A stretch of 64,000 nucleotides of DNA, from positions 100,241 to 164,240 of the forward strand of contig NZ_RCZA01000003.1 of the NCBI RefSeq assembly GCF_006438925.1, given 5' to 3'. The translations under genes were made by a program, and so were the position numbers. Below, one piece after another: positions 1-8,713 of this stretch. Every line of letters begins with the position of its first letter. Position 1 is the stretch's first letter. A model generated the notes under the pieces. The model did not search any database and was not told the DNA's origin. It saw nothing but the letters and a program-made list of their open reading frames with translations. The stretch is from Pseudomonas mandelii (GTDB taxonomy: Bacteria > Pseudomonadota > Gammaproteobacteria > Pseudomonadales > Pseudomonadaceae).

Positions 1-245
1 TCCCCTTGGCGCTGCTTTTCGCTACCCTTCAGACTTTGATCGGTACTGATAAGCTCGTACGCCGGGTTCCAGCCTCCATTTTCGGCATCACAAGCCCCGA
101 TCCAGCGTTGCCACCCCTCGCTCCTGCCACTCTGGAGCACGTTGCAACCTTGCGGTTCGGGTTTTTTGAATTCGCATCCGCAGGCTCGCTCCCGGTAAAA
201 AAAGCCCGTAGAAGTATCGACCGCTCATCGCTTTAGGAATGCTGC

Positions 246-806
246 ATGTCCACCCCCACAGTTCGCGAACAATTCCTTGTCATCAGTGCCCTCGGCGCCA
301 ACCCCATGGAGCTGACTAACGTCCTGTGCCGCGCCAGCCATGAAAACCGCTGCGCCGTGGTCACCTCTCGCCTGACGCGTCATGGCGAGTGCAGCGCGTT
401 GATCCTCGAGATCTCCGGCAGCTGGGACGCCCTGGCGCGCCTTGAAGGCAGCCTGTCGAGCCTCGCCAAGAAGCACGCATTCACCGTTAATGTCGTGCGC
501 AGCGCGGCGCTGGAGAATCGTCCTCAGGCCCTGCCATACGTCGCCTATGTCAGCTCGGCGTACCGCTCGGACATCATCAACGAGCTGTGCCAGTTCTTCA
601 TGGACCACAACGTCGAGCTGGAAAACCTGACCTGCGACACCTATCAGGCTCCGCAAACCGGCGGCACCATGCTCAATGCCACGTTTACCGTGACCTTGCC
701 CGCCGGTGTGCAAATCAGCTGGCTGCGCGATCAGTTCCTGGATTTCGCCGACGCGCTGAACCTGGACGCCCTGATCGAACCGTGGCGCCCACAAAACCCA
801 ATGTAA
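246..806 (+). CDS. gcvR: Glycine cleavage system regulator GcvR-like ACT protein
   Basis: A 186-residue cytoplasmic protein with the length and tandem-ACT character of the GcvR family. It begins with a typical ACT strand (REQFLVISALGANPMELTNV) and a second ACT-like repeat begins near residue 95 (PYVAYVSSAYRSDIINEL). In enterobacteria GcvR antagonises GcvA at the glycine cleavage operon; the role in Pseudomonas is inferred by family only. The ATG at 246 follows an AGGA ribosome site. The next gene, bcp, starts 10 bp downstream, so the two are probably cotranscribed. This gcvR-bcp pairing next to dapA (which would lie left of the window) is common in Pseudomonas. Confidence 0.85.
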   Translation: MSTPTVREQFLVISALGANPMELTNVLCRASHENRCAVVTSRLTRHGECSALILEISGSWDALARLEGSLSSLAKKHAFTVNVVRSAALENRPQALPYVAYVSSAYRSDIINELCQFFMDHNVELENLTCDTYQAPQTGGTMLNATFTVTLPAGVQISWLRDQFLDFADALNLDALIEPWRPQNPM

Positions 807-816
807 GGAAGCTTTC

Positions 817-1290
817 ATGGCCGTTGCCATCGACCAACCGGTTGCCGACTTCGAAGCACCCGCCACCAGCGGGCAGACCGTCAACCTCGCGAGCCTCAAA
901 GGCAAGCAGGTGTTGATTTACTTCTATCCGAAGGACAGCACGCCAGGCTGCACCACTCAGGGTCAGGGCTTTCGTGACCAGCTCGACGCCTTTAAAGCTG
1001 CCAATACCGAAGTCTTTGGCGTGTCCCGCGACAGCCTTAAATCACACGAAAACTTCAAGGCCAAGCAGGCGTTCACCTTCGAGCTGATCAGCGACAAGGA
1101 AGAAGCGCTCTGCCAGCAGTTCGACGTGATCAAGCTGAAAAAGCTCTATGGCAAAGAATATATGGGCGTTGATCGCAGCACGTTCCTGATCGACAAGGAC
1201 GGTGTGTTGCGTCAGGAATGGCGTGGTGTGAAGGTGCCGGGTCATGTGGATGCTGTATTGGCTGCAGCTCAGGCACTGAACAAGGCCTGA
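817..1290 (+). CDS. bcp: Thioredoxin-dependent peroxiredoxin Bcp/PrxQ
   Basis: A 157-residue AhpC/TSA-fold peroxidase that reduces hydrogen and organic peroxides in the cytoplasm. The peroxidatic cysteine is C45 in the motif STPGCTTQ. The resolving cysteine found five residues later in E. coli BCP is glutamine here (Q50), and the only other cysteine is C99 (ALCQQF). The enzyme is therefore either a 1-Cys type or resolves through C99. Start ATG at 817 follows AAGGAAG. It lies 10 bp behind gcvR and ends at a hairpin. Confidence 0.93.
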   Translation: MAVAIDQPVADFEAPATSGQTVNLASLKGKQVLIYFYPKDSTPGCTTQGQGFRDQLDAFKAANTEVFGVSRDSLKSHENFKAKQAFTFELISDKEEALCQQFDVIKLKKLYGKEYMGVDRSTFLIDKDGVLRQEWRGVKVPGHVDAVLAAAQALNKA

Positions 1291-1296
1291 TTTTTT

Positions 1297-1315
1297 AGCG
1301 TCCTTTCGGACGCTT
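1297..1315 (+). terminator. Terminator of gcvR-bcp
   Basis: The hairpin AGCGTCC-TTTC-GGACGCT lies just after the bcp stop and is followed by a short T run. The adjacent REP pair could add to transcript-end stability. Confidence 0.5.
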
Positions 1316-1394
1316 TCGCGAGCAGGCTCGCTCCCACAGTTGACCGAGCTGTCCAGGCAAACGCGGTTTAATGTGGGAGCGAGCCTGCTCGCGA
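1316..1394. repeat. REP inverted pair (GAGCGAGCCTGCTCGCGA type)
   Basis: Two oppositely oriented copies of the Pseudomonas REP core, TCGCGAGCAGGCTCGCTCCC and its complement, separated by about 33 bp. It lies between the convergent bcp and AI-2E genes, the usual location for this family. Six further pairs of this family occur in the window. Confidence 0.9.
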
Positions 1395-1432
1395 AGAGGC
1401 CTTATGCCTTACTCAAGAATCAAGCCCGGCAG

Positions 1433-2506
1433 TTAAAGCAGCGGCGCCACCACCGGCTCTTTGCGCGGCCATGCGTCCAGTACAGCCTTGAACAGGGTTG
1501 CTAGCGGAATAGCAAAGAACACGCCCCAAAAGCCCCACAGCCCACCAAACAACAACACCGCGCAGATGATCGCCACCGGATGCAGATTGACCGCTTCCGA
1601 AAACAGCAGCGGCACCAGCACGTTGCCGTCCAGCGTCTGGATGATCCCGTAGACCGCCATCAAATAGATGAACTGATCGCTCCAGCCCCACTGGAACAGC
1701 GCAATCAGCATGACCGGCACGGTCACCACAACAGCGCCGACGTAAGGCACCACCACCGATACGCCCACCAGTAATGCCAGCAGCGCCGCGTAGTTGAGCC
1801 CCAGAACAACGAAACCGATGTAGGTCACGCCACCGCAAATGAAAATCTCGATGACCTTGCCGCGAATGTAATTGGCGATCTGCCGGTTCATCTCATGAGC
1901 GACGCGGGTGATCAGCGCCCTCTCACGGGGCAAGTAACCACGCACCCACTGACCGATCATCTCCCGGTCCTTGAGAAAGAAAAACACCAGGATCGGCACC
2001 AGCACCAGGTAGATCATGATGTTCACCAGCAACGGCAGACTCGACAGCGAGAACGTCAGCGCCCACTGACCGAACTTGCCAATCTCGCCCCGCGCCACTT
2101 CGATGGCCTGCAGCACCTGCTCATCGGATACCAGATGCGGGTAGCGCTCGGGCAGCAGCAATAACAGCGACTGCCATTTGGCGAGCATGCCGGGTAACTC
2201 GTTGAACAGCGTAATCAACTGATGCCAGAGCAACGGCACCACAACTACGATGAACACCAGCAACAGCCCCATGAACAACGCAAAGACCATCCCCACCGCC
2301 ACCCCGCCCGGCATGCGCAGGCGTTCGAGAGTGACGACCAACCCTTGCATCAGATACGCCAGCACCATCCCGGCCAGCACTGGCGCAAGCATGCCGCCCA
2401 GCGTTAGCACGGCGGTAAACGCCAGAAACAGCAGGACCGCCAGCACAACGGCCTCTTCATCGGAGAAGTAGCGCTGAATCCAGTCGCGTAACACTTTGAA
2501 CATCAA
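1433..2506 (-). CDS. AI-2E family transporter / PerM-type membrane protein
   Basis: A 357-residue inner-membrane protein of the UPF0118 (AI-2E transporter, PerM) family. It has two N-terminal hydrophobic segments, a long central amphipathic region (about residues 80-150) and a cluster of membrane spans after residue 155. The conserved C-terminal pattern includes PYVGAVVVTVPV and GNVLVPLLFSEAVNLHP. The family includes putative autoinducer exporters and ion-coupled antiporters, so the substrate cannot be told. It shares orientation with the TusA-like gene 28 bp upstream. Confidence 0.85.
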   Translation of the reverse strand: MMFKVLRDWIQRYFSDEEAVVLAVLLFLAFTAVLTLGGMLAPVLAGMVLAYLMQGLVVTLERLRMPGGVAVGMVFALFMGLLLVFIVVVVPLLWHQLITLFNELPGMLAKWQSLLLLLPERYPHLVSDEQVLQAIEVARGEIGKFGQWALTFSLSSLPLLVNIMIYLVLVPILVFFFLKDREMIGQWVRGYLPRERALITRVAHEMNRQIANYIRGKVIEIFICGGVTYIGFVVLGLNYAALLALLVGVSVVVPYVGAVVVTVPVMLIALFQWGWSDQFIYLMAVYGIIQTLDGNVLVPLLFSEAVNLHPVAIICAVLLFGGLWGFWGVFFAIPLATLFKAVLDAWPRKEPVVAPLL

Positions 2507-2534
2507 TAATCCTTAGAAACGAACGCAGCAGAAT

Positions 2535-2774
2535 TCAGGCTTTTTTCAACCAGTAGCGGTAAACACCCGCGTCATCTTCTTCACGAAGCAGCGTATGACC
2601 GGCCAATCGGGCAAAGGTGCGGAAGTCGCGCTGCGAGCCCGCATCGGTGGCGATTACCTTCAGCACTGCCCCGCTGGCCAGTCGATTGAGCTCCATCTTG
2701 GCCTTGAGCAACGGCAAGGGGCAGTTCAGGCCGCTGGCGTCGAGCTCGGCGTCATGGGCTACAGCGTCGGTCAT
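2535..2774 (-). CDS. TusA-family sulfurtransferase-like protein
   Basis: A 79-residue protein of the SirA/TusA/YeeD fold. It carries the family motif CPLPLLKAK with cysteine C18, the residue that carries persulfide sulfur in TusA. In P. aeruginosa the homologue at the same locus, beside bcp and an M48 protease, has been linked to molybdenum-cofactor enzymes rather than tRNA thiolation; that role is carried over here by synteny only. The ATG at 2774 has a GGAG ribosome site 7 nt away. It is probably cotranscribed with the AI-2E gene. Confidence 0.85.
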   Translation of the reverse strand: MTDAVAHDAELDASGLNCPLPLLKAKMELNRLASGAVLKVIATDAGSQRDFRTFARLAGHTLLREEDDAGVYRYWLKKA

Positions 2775-2872
2775 TGCATCACTCCGGAGTCAGGTGGTCG
2801 AGCGGCTAGAATATCTGGTCCGAAGCGTAGTGTCCGGCTACAGTAAGGTCTTTGTCGACTAAGGCTTTGTGC

Positions 2873-4306
2873 ATGACTTTTTTGCGCCCTACCCTGCTGA
2901 CGCTCGCTTGCCTGCTTGCCTCACCGGGCTTCGCCGACGACTTGCCGTCACTCGGCGACGCCAGTTCTGCCATCGTCTCGCCGCAACAGGAATATCAGTT
3001 GGGCCGTGCCTGGCTGGCGCTGTTGCGCAGCCAGGTTTCGCAGCTCAACGATCCACAGCTCAAGGACTACGTCGAATCCAGCGTCTACCGACTGGTAGAG
3101 ACCAGCCAGGTCAATGACCGGCGCCTGGAGTTCATCCTGATCAACAGCCCGCAACTCAACGCCTTCGCCGCACCGGGCGGCATTGTCGGGGTTAACGGCG
3201 GCTTATTCCTCAATGCCCAGACCGAAGGCGAATACGCCTCCGTACTCGCTCACGAATTGGCCCACTTGTCGCAGCGCCACTTCGCCCGTGGCGTCGAAGC
3301 CCAACAGCGCATGCAGGTGCCGATGATGGCCGCGCTGCTGGCCGGGATCGTGATTGCCGCAGCCGGCGCCGGCGATGCCGGGATCGCGGCCATTGCGGGC
3401 ACGCAGGCGGCAGCCATTCAGGAGCAACGGCGTTTCTCTCGCCAGAACGAACAGGAAGCTGACCGCATTGGCATCCTCAATCTGGAAAAGGCCGGTTACG
3501 ACCCGCGCTCGATGCCGACCATGTTCGAGCGATTGGCGCGCCAGTACCGCTTTGACGCCAAGCCACCGGAATTTCTGCTGACTCACCCGGTGACCGAGTC
3601 GCGGATCGCTGACACGCGCAACCGCGCCGAACAGGCAAAACCCGGCGGCATCGAAGACACGACGCGTTATCAGCTGATTCGTGCACGGGTCCAGTTGATC
3701 TATGAAGAAACCCCAGGCCTGGGCGCCAAACGCTTTCGCGCCCAGCTTGATGAAAACCCGAAAAATGATGTCGCTCGCTATGGCCTGGCCATCGCCCAGA
3801 TCAAGGGCGGCCAGCTGAATGAAGCACGGGAAAACCTCAAGCTGCTTCTGGCCAAGTCGCCGAACGAGATCATCTACAACCTGGCGCAGGTCGATCTGGA
3901 CATCACCAACAATCGTCTGCCAGACGCCCAGTCCCGGGTTGACCGAATGCTGACGCAGTATCCCGGCAACTATCCGCTGAATTCGGTGCGTGTTGACCTG
4001 CTGCTCAAGCAGAACCGTGCGCCCGAGGCGGAAAAAGCACTGGAGAACCTACTCAAGAGCCGTCCTGACGATCCGGACGTCTGGTACATGGTGGCCGAGA
4101 CTCGCGGTCTGTCAGGCAACATCATCGGCCTGCATCAGGCCCGCGCCGAGTATTTTGCATTGGTCGGCGACTATCGTCAGGCCATTCAGCAACTGGACTT
4201 CGCCAAGCGCAAGGCAGGAACCAATTTCCCGCTGTCATCGCGGATCGACGCACGGCAACGGGAGCTGATGGAACAGGAGCGCATGATCAAGGACATGATG
4301 GGCTGA
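2873..4306 (+). CDS. bepA: BepA/YfgC-like periplasmic M48 metalloprotease with TPR domain
   Basis: A 477-residue exported protease. It has an N-terminal signal peptide (hydrophobic residues 7-20, cleavage near GFADD), then an M48 domain with the zinc motif HELAH at 127-131 and third ligand E195 in QEADRIG, then a TPR-rich C-terminal half from about residue 260. BepA proteins assist or degrade LptD and other outer-membrane barrels. ATG at 2873 is chosen over an in-frame TTG at 2852 because it gives a clean signal peptide and has AAGG 8 nt upstream. The upstream gene is divergent. A strong bidirectional terminator follows. Confidence 0.9.
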   Translation: MTFLRPTLLTLACLLASPGFADDLPSLGDASSAIVSPQQEYQLGRAWLALLRSQVSQLNDPQLKDYVESSVYRLVETSQVNDRRLEFILINSPQLNAFAAPGGIVGVNGGLFLNAQTEGEYASVLAHELAHLSQRHFARGVEAQQRMQVPMMAALLAGIVIAAAGAGDAGIAAIAGTQAAAIQEQRRFSRQNEQEADRIGILNLEKAGYDPRSMPTMFERLARQYRFDAKPPEFLLTHPVTESRIADTRNRAEQAKPGGIEDTTRYQLIRARVQLIYEETPGLGAKRFRAQLDENPKNDVARYGLAIAQIKGGQLNEARENLKLLLAKSPNEIIYNLAQVDLDITNNRLPDAQSRVDRMLTQYPGNYPLNSVRVDLLLKQNRAPEAEKALENLLKSRPDDPDVWYMVAETRGLSGNIIGLHQARAEYFALVGDYRQAIQQLDFAKRKAGTNFPLSSRIDARQRELMEQERMIKDMMG

Positions 4307-4336
4307 TCTGCTTCTCAAAAAAAGACAGGCACAAAA

Positions 4337-4363
4337 AAACCGCCTCTTTCGAGGCGGTTTTTT
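4337..4363. terminator. Bidirectional terminator between bepA and mucD
   Basis: The hairpin AAACCGCCTC-TTTC-GAGGCGGTTT is flanked by A and T runs on both sides, so it can stop transcripts from both convergent genes. Confidence 0.92.
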
Positions 4364-4381
4364 ATTCAACCGACAACCTGA

Positions 4382-5809
4382 TTATTCAGCCAGTTTGAAG
4401 GTGATGAAGCTGGCGCGTCCTTGACGCAGAACCCGCATCGACACCGAGCGGTTCTTCGGCAGCGCCTTGGCGATATCCGTGAATTCCTTGGTGGAACCGA
4501 TTGCCTGATTATTCAGGTGAGTGATCACATCGCCTGGCTGCAAGCCAATCAGAGAAGCGGGACCGTCCTGGACTTCCTTGATCACGACGCCGCCTTTGAG
4601 GTCGTAGGTTTTCTTCTGTTCATCCGTCAGCTCGACCACGGAAACACCCAGCCGATTGCTGCTGCGCTCGGTGGTAGATTTTGGCAGATCATCCAGCTCT
4701 TTGCCTTCTTCCGGGATAGCGCCGACAGTCAACTCGACATTCTTGCGCTTACCTTCACGAATCACTTCCAGATCAGCTTTCGAGCCGGCCTTTAGCGCGC
4801 CCACCAGGTGTGGCAGATCGGCGGACATGACGATCGGTTGGCCGTTCATGCTCAGGATCACGTCCCCTACTTGCAGGCCACCCTTGGCAGCCGGGCCGTC
4901 ATCCTGGATCTGAGCCACCAGCGCGCCGGCTGGCTTCTCCAGACCGAACGACTCGGCAAGGTCCTTGTTCACTTCCTGAATCACCACACCCAACCAGCCA
5001 CGGCTGACTTTGCCGCCGCTTTTGAGCTGATTGGAAACGTCCATGGCAACGTCGATCGGGATCGCGAACGACACGCCCATGAAGCCGCCGGAACGGGTGT
5101 AGATCTGCGAGTTGATGCCGACCACTTCACCGGCCAGGTTGAACAGCGGACCGCCAGAATTACCCGGATTGATCGGCACGTCGGTCTGGATGAACGGCAC
5201 ATAGTTTTCGTTCGGCAGGCTGCGACCAATGGCGCTGACGATACCTTGGGTCACGGTATGGTCGAAACCGAATGGCGAGCCAATCGCCACGACCCACTGA
5301 CCGGCCTTCAGGTCCTGGGATTTGCCGAGCTTGAGGACCGGCAGATCCTTGCCTTCGATTTTCAGCAGAGCCACGTCGGAACGCGGATCGGTGCCAACCA
5401 GTTTGGCTTTCAATTCGCTGCGGTCAGCGAGACGGACGAGGATTTCGTCTGCATCGGCAATCACATGGTTGTTGGTCAGGATGTAGCCATCAGACGAGAT
5501 GATGAAACCTGACCCCAGGGACTGGGCTTCGCGTTGACGATCACCGCGCGGTGTACGCGGTTGTGGCGGCATACCGCGCTCGAAGAACTCGCGCAACATG
5601 GGCGGCAAGCCTTCAAGGTCGGGCATCTGCTCGCTCACTTTGCGATCCGGCAGTTTCTGCGTGGTACTGATGTTTACCACCGCGGGCGAGGCCTGCTCGA
5701 CCAACTGTGTGAAGTCAGGCAACTCAGCCGCTTGAACAGCGACCGCCTGACCAAGCACCAGCACGGTGGCAAAAATAGAAAGATAAGATTTCAAGCGTGG
5801 TATCGACAT
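4382..5809 (-). CDS. mucD: Periplasmic serine protease MucD (DegP/HtrA family)
   Basis: A 475-residue HtrA protease. It has a signal peptide (residues 1-28, ending VQAAE), a trypsin-like domain with catalytic H115 (NNHVIAD), D145 (SDVALLK) and S218 (GNSGGP), then two PDZ domains (about 265-355 and 370-470). It removes misfolded periplasmic proteins and dampens the AlgU response. The in-frame ORF extends 30 codons upstream, but ATG 5809 has GGGAG at the right distance and starts the signal peptide. It is the last gene of the algU cluster. A 181-bp gap separates it from mucB, and mucC, which fills this place in P. aeruginosa, is absent. Confidence 0.95.
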   Translation of the reverse strand: MSIPRLKSYLSIFATVLVLGQAVAVQAAELPDFTQLVEQASPAVVNISTTQKLPDRKVSEQMPDLEGLPPMLREFFERGMPPQPRTPRGDRQREAQSLGSGFIISSDGYILTNNHVIADADEILVRLADRSELKAKLVGTDPRSDVALLKIEGKDLPVLKLGKSQDLKAGQWVVAIGSPFGFDHTVTQGIVSAIGRSLPNENYVPFIQTDVPINPGNSGGPLFNLAGEVVGINSQIYTRSGGFMGVSFAIPIDVAMDVSNQLKSGGKVSRGWLGVVIQEVNKDLAESFGLEKPAGALVAQIQDDGPAAKGGLQVGDVILSMNGQPIVMSADLPHLVGALKAGSKADLEVIREGKRKNVELTVGAIPEEGKELDDLPKSTTERSSNRLGVSVVELTDEQKKTYDLKGGVVIKEVQDGPASLIGLQPGDVITHLNNQAIGSTKEFTDIAKALPKNRSVSMRVLRQGRASFITFKLAE

Positions 5810-5881
5810 ACGGCTCCCGTTACGACGAGCATGGTTAAGCGATATGGAGCAAGGAACACCGGGAACGATACGCCGGTATTT

Positions 5882-5924
5882 TTGTTCCGGGAACAACAAA
5901 CAAGGCCAGAGCCGAGAGGCTCTG
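5882..5924 (-). promoter_or_regulatory. Hairpins in the mucB-mucD gap
   Basis: Two inverted repeats lie between mucB and mucD: TTGTTCC-G-GGAACAA around 5882-5896 and CAGAGCC-GAGA-GGCTCTG at 5907-5924. Read on the minus strand the second is followed by TTGTTTGTTGTT. They may act as a weak terminator or attenuator, or mark a separate mucD promoter. Function is inferred only from shape. Confidence 0.4.
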
Positions 5925-5990
5925 ACCTATAGAAAAAATCGGGGGTATTTGCAAGTTGAAATGCTCACCAAACATTTCGATTTCAGCTCA

Positions 5991-6947
5991 CTACTTGGTT
6001 GCAGTGGCGTCGCTGCGCATGGATAGCGCAATGCGTTCAGCGGTGCCAATCGGAATCTCACCGACCACGGTCACCATCATCTCGCCTTGCGGGGTAGTCA
6101 AGCGTCGGGAAACTGCAACGGTCGGCCCCAACTGGGTGCGAGTGTCAGTAATTGTTGCGCCATTCAACGGCTCAAGGAAAACCGAGAAACGGGCCAGACC
6201 ATCGTCATACATCAGACTGTTGACTTGGGTTTTGGTCTCTGGATCCTTGCGGGAGGTACTGCTGATCAGCTCGAAACCAGGTGGTAACCAGTCCGAACGC
6301 CATACTTGCGCTGCCTTGATCGCAGAAGCCTTGTCACTGTCGAGGGCAACGGTTTTGCAATCGGCGCCAGGGTGCAAGTCGCTGTCGGACGGAACATCGG
6401 CGGTATCCAGTTGCGTGAACTGGAATCGCTCCAGCAACTGCCCTCGTTCATTTAGAAGCAATGATTTGAGAGGCAGGCCGGTTTCTTTATCCAGATGCAA
6501 TTCAAAACCGTAGCGGTGTTGATCGCGAGGTGTCAGCGAAACGATTACTGCCGCACGCCCGGCCACACGCGACTTGCCAATGACGGCAAGGTCGTACCAA
6601 TTCTTTAGCTTTTGTGGATCGAGTGCACGAGCAGCGGAGCTGGGGGAATCTCCAAGCCCTGCTATCAGAATGCCGCTGACGCATTGAGTACGCCCATCAA
6701 TGCGCACGACTTCCTGTGCCGAGCCGTCGAGCTGGAGTAAACGCTCGCGGACCTTGCCATCCTGGACGCGGTGCCAGATGTTGTGGGTAGAAAAACTACC
6801 GTTACGCTCGTAGACGAATGTACCGTGAAAGCTTTGCTGTTGCTCGGCTTGGCCCAGACGGGTCAACCAGTCCTGGGCTTCATCAGCATGGGCTGGAACA
6901 ACAAACCAGCCACCGAGCAGAAGCGTAAGTAGAGGGATGGCGCGCAT
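5991..6947 (-). CDS. mucB: MucB/RseB, periplasmic regulator of the anti-sigma factor MucA
   Basis: A 318-residue periplasmic protein with a signal peptide (about residues 1-21, VVPAHADEA). It has the two-domain RseB fold: an N-terminal LolA-like domain (to about 200) and a smaller C-terminal domain. MucB binds the periplasmic part of MucA and shields it from site-1 proteolysis until envelope or lipopolysaccharide signals release it. It begins 8 bp after mucA and is surely cotranscribed with it. Confidence 0.95.
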   Translation of the reverse strand: MRAIPLLTLLLGGWFVVPAHADEAQDWLTRLGQAEQQQSFHGTFVYERNGSFSTHNIWHRVQDGKVRERLLQLDGSAQEVVRIDGRTQCVSGILIAGLGDSPSSAARALDPQKLKNWYDLAVIGKSRVAGRAAVIVSLTPRDQHRYGFELHLDKETGLPLKSLLLNERGQLLERFQFTQLDTADVPSDSDLHPGADCKTVALDSDKASAIKAAQVWRSDWLPPGFELISSTSRKDPETKTQVNSLMYDDGLARFSVFLEPLNGATITDTRTQLGPTVAVSRRLTTPQGEMMVTVVGEIPIGTAERIALSMRSDATATK

Positions 6948-6955
6948 GATCCTCC

Positions 6956-7543
6956 TTAACGGTTTTCCAGACTTGCTGCACGAGCGTAAGGCAGAGCGCT
7001 CTCAGTACCTTTCAGTGCAGCCTGTTGAGCATGTTGGCGCAAGTAGCCTGGCAGACGCTGATCGTGCCAGCCTGGCTGGCCTTGCAAAACGCCGTTGGCC
7101 ATAGGGCCAGTGGCTTCCGAACTCTCATTGTAGCCTGCTAATACAGCTGGACCCTTGACCTGAGGAACGGCCAGACCTGGTTGACTGGATTGTTGAGCCA
7201 GTTCGACCCCAGCGATCTCGTCCTGGTTATACAGACGAACACCTGCCAGTACGGCGAGGGTTACCGAAGCAGCGACCGCCAGACGACCCAGGCTGCGCCA
7301 TGGACCACGGGAGGCTTTTGCAGGTACAGCTTCGTCAGCCAGCGCAGCAGAGACTGCCGCAGCGATATCCAGACGTGGAAGCAGCAGATCCTTGTGCATA
7401 ACTGCCCGAGCGATTTGATAACGAGCCCAGGTATCACGGGTTTCAACATCGTCAAAGGCATTCAATACCCGACGCAATTCCAATTCGTCCGCTTCGTTAT
7501 CCATCACTGCGGACAGCGATTCCTGCAGGGCTTCACGACTCAT
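6956..7543 (-). CDS. mucA: Anti-sigma factor MucA (RseA family)
   Basis: A 195-residue inner-membrane anti-sigma factor. Residues 1-80 (SREALQESLSAVMDNEADEL) form the cytoplasmic AlgU-binding domain. One membrane span covers about 88-105 (LGRLAVAASVTLAVLAGV). The periplasmic tail is the substrate of regulated proteolysis and the MucB-binding part. The reading frame is intact, so there is no sign of a mucoid-type frameshift. It starts 30 bp after algU. Confidence 0.95.
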   Translation of the reverse strand: MSREALQESLSAVMDNEADELELRRVLNAFDDVETRDTWARYQIARAVMHKDLLLPRLDIAAAVSAALADEAVPAKASRGPWRSLGRLAVAASVTLAVLAGVRLYNQDEIAGVELAQQSSQPGLAVPQVKGPAVLAGYNESSEATGPMANGVLQGQPGWHDQRLPGYLRQHAQQAALKGTESALPYARAASLENR

Positions 7544-7573
7544 GGCGTTCCTCTCTTGGCTGTCGCCGCTGTC

Positions 7574-8155
7574 TCAGTTTTCCTGCAACAACGGCTGCAG
7601 GGCTTTATCGATGGCTTCCCGAGCGCGGAAAATCCGGGAGCGCACGGTACCCACCGGACATTGCATGACGGCCGCAATGTCCTCGTAACTCAGACCATCG
7701 AATTCACGTAAAGTTAAGGCCGTACGCAAATCTTCTGGCAGTTGCTGAATGGTTCGATGGACAGTGCCTTCGATCTCATCCCGCAGCAATGCACGCTCTG
7801 GCGACTCGAGATCCTTGAGGCCATGATCGCCATCGTAGAACTCTGCATCCTCGGAACTGACATCGCTATCCGGCGGCCGACGGCCGCGTGAAACCAGATA
7901 ATTTTTCGCCGTGTTGATGGCGATGCGGTAAAGCCACGTATAAAACGCGCTGTCCCCGCGAAAATTTCCAAGTGCACGGTACGCCTTGATAAAGGCTTCC
8001 TGCGCCACATCCTGGGCTTCATGGGTGTCGTGCACGAAACGCACGATCAACCCGAGAATTTTGTGCTGGTATTTCAGCACTAGCAGATCGAAAGCTCGCT
8101 TGTCGCCGCGCTGAACGCGTTCGACCAGCTGCTGATCCTCTTCCTGGGTTAGCAT
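7574..8155 (-). CDS. algU: Envelope-stress sigma factor AlgU (sigma-22/RpoE)
   Basis: A 193-residue ECF sigma factor, exactly the length of P. aeruginosa AlgU. It has a region 2 with LVERVQRGDKRAFDLLVLKY and the -10-binding stretch, and a region 4 helix-turn-helix near SYEDIAAVMQCPVGTVRSR. It directs alginate, osmotic and cell-wall stress genes. The ORF can be extended 19 codons, but ATG 8155 has GGAG upstream and matches the family start MLTQEEDQQLVERVQ. Two AlgU-type promoters lie upstream, as expected for autoregulation. Confidence 0.97.
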   Translation of the reverse strand: MLTQEEDQQLVERVQRGDKRAFDLLVLKYQHKILGLIVRFVHDTHEAQDVAQEAFIKAYRALGNFRGDSAFYTWLYRIAINTAKNYLVSRGRRPPDSDVSSEDAEFYDGDHGLKDLESPERALLRDEIEGTVHRTIQQLPEDLRTALTLREFDGLSYEDIAAVMQCPVGTVRSRIFRAREAIDKALQPLLQEN

Positions 8156-8214
8156 GAACACTCCTCGATAAGCTCGGAGGAGGCTTGCATAACTAAACGA
8201 CCAGACTTGCAAAC

Positions 8215-8241
8215 ATAGACTCGGGCTTTTCGCAAAAGTTC
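8215..8241 (-). promoter_or_regulatory. AlgU (sigma-22) autoregulated promoter, proximal
   Basis: On the minus strand GAACTT (8241-8236), a 16-bp spacer and TCTAT (8219-8215) match the AlgU/RpoE consensus GAACTT-N16-TCtga. It lies 60 bp before the algU start. Confidence 0.8.
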
Positions 8242-8408
8242 TCCCCCTCCAAGCAAGTTTCCTGCGGGCTCTGATTTGGCACGCACGAAAAGCGCAGCGC
8301 GGGTCAACCCGGCTGCGCGAATAATCTTGTCATCGGATTCGCCGGCAAGGATCAATTCACAGATCCCGCGTTGAAGCCGACACTGTCCCTTGAATCAGGC
8401 AACGGTCT

Positions 8409-8436
8409 ATTGATCTTGGGCCTTTGGCAAAAGTTC
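8409..8436 (-). promoter_or_regulatory. Second candidate AlgU promoter, distal
   Basis: GAACTT (8436-8431) with a 17-bp spacer to TCAAT (8413-8409). The spacer opens like that of the proximal site (TTGC.AAAG.CC), suggesting the two share ancestry or function. The rest of the 8156-8713 divergent region holds no gene I can support; the nadB promoter must also lie here. Confidence 0.55.
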
Positions 8437-8713
8437 CAAATATTTATAGCTGCGCAAGAGCGACATTGTGCAACCGTGAATAGAAAAAGACTGTTAAATC
8501 GTTGATACAGTCGCCTTGTCGCCGAACCGGCCGAAAAACCATCCGACGAAGCGTCAGGTATTTTCCGTCACAGTAGTTTCACAATGCCATGTGTGCTCGC
8601 TATTGTGCCGCTCCCCCCCTCTATATACTAGTGGGCTGTGTGGCTGTCTTGACTCGCCGATCCAGGCGTCTTGCGCCAACCCCGACCCGGGTCGCTTTGA
8701 GCGGAATCCTGAA

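Noticed and set aside
6..236. Open frame of 76 codons at the left edge
   Set aside because: No ribosome site, no recognisable family, and the region is the expected dapA-gcvR intergenic space.
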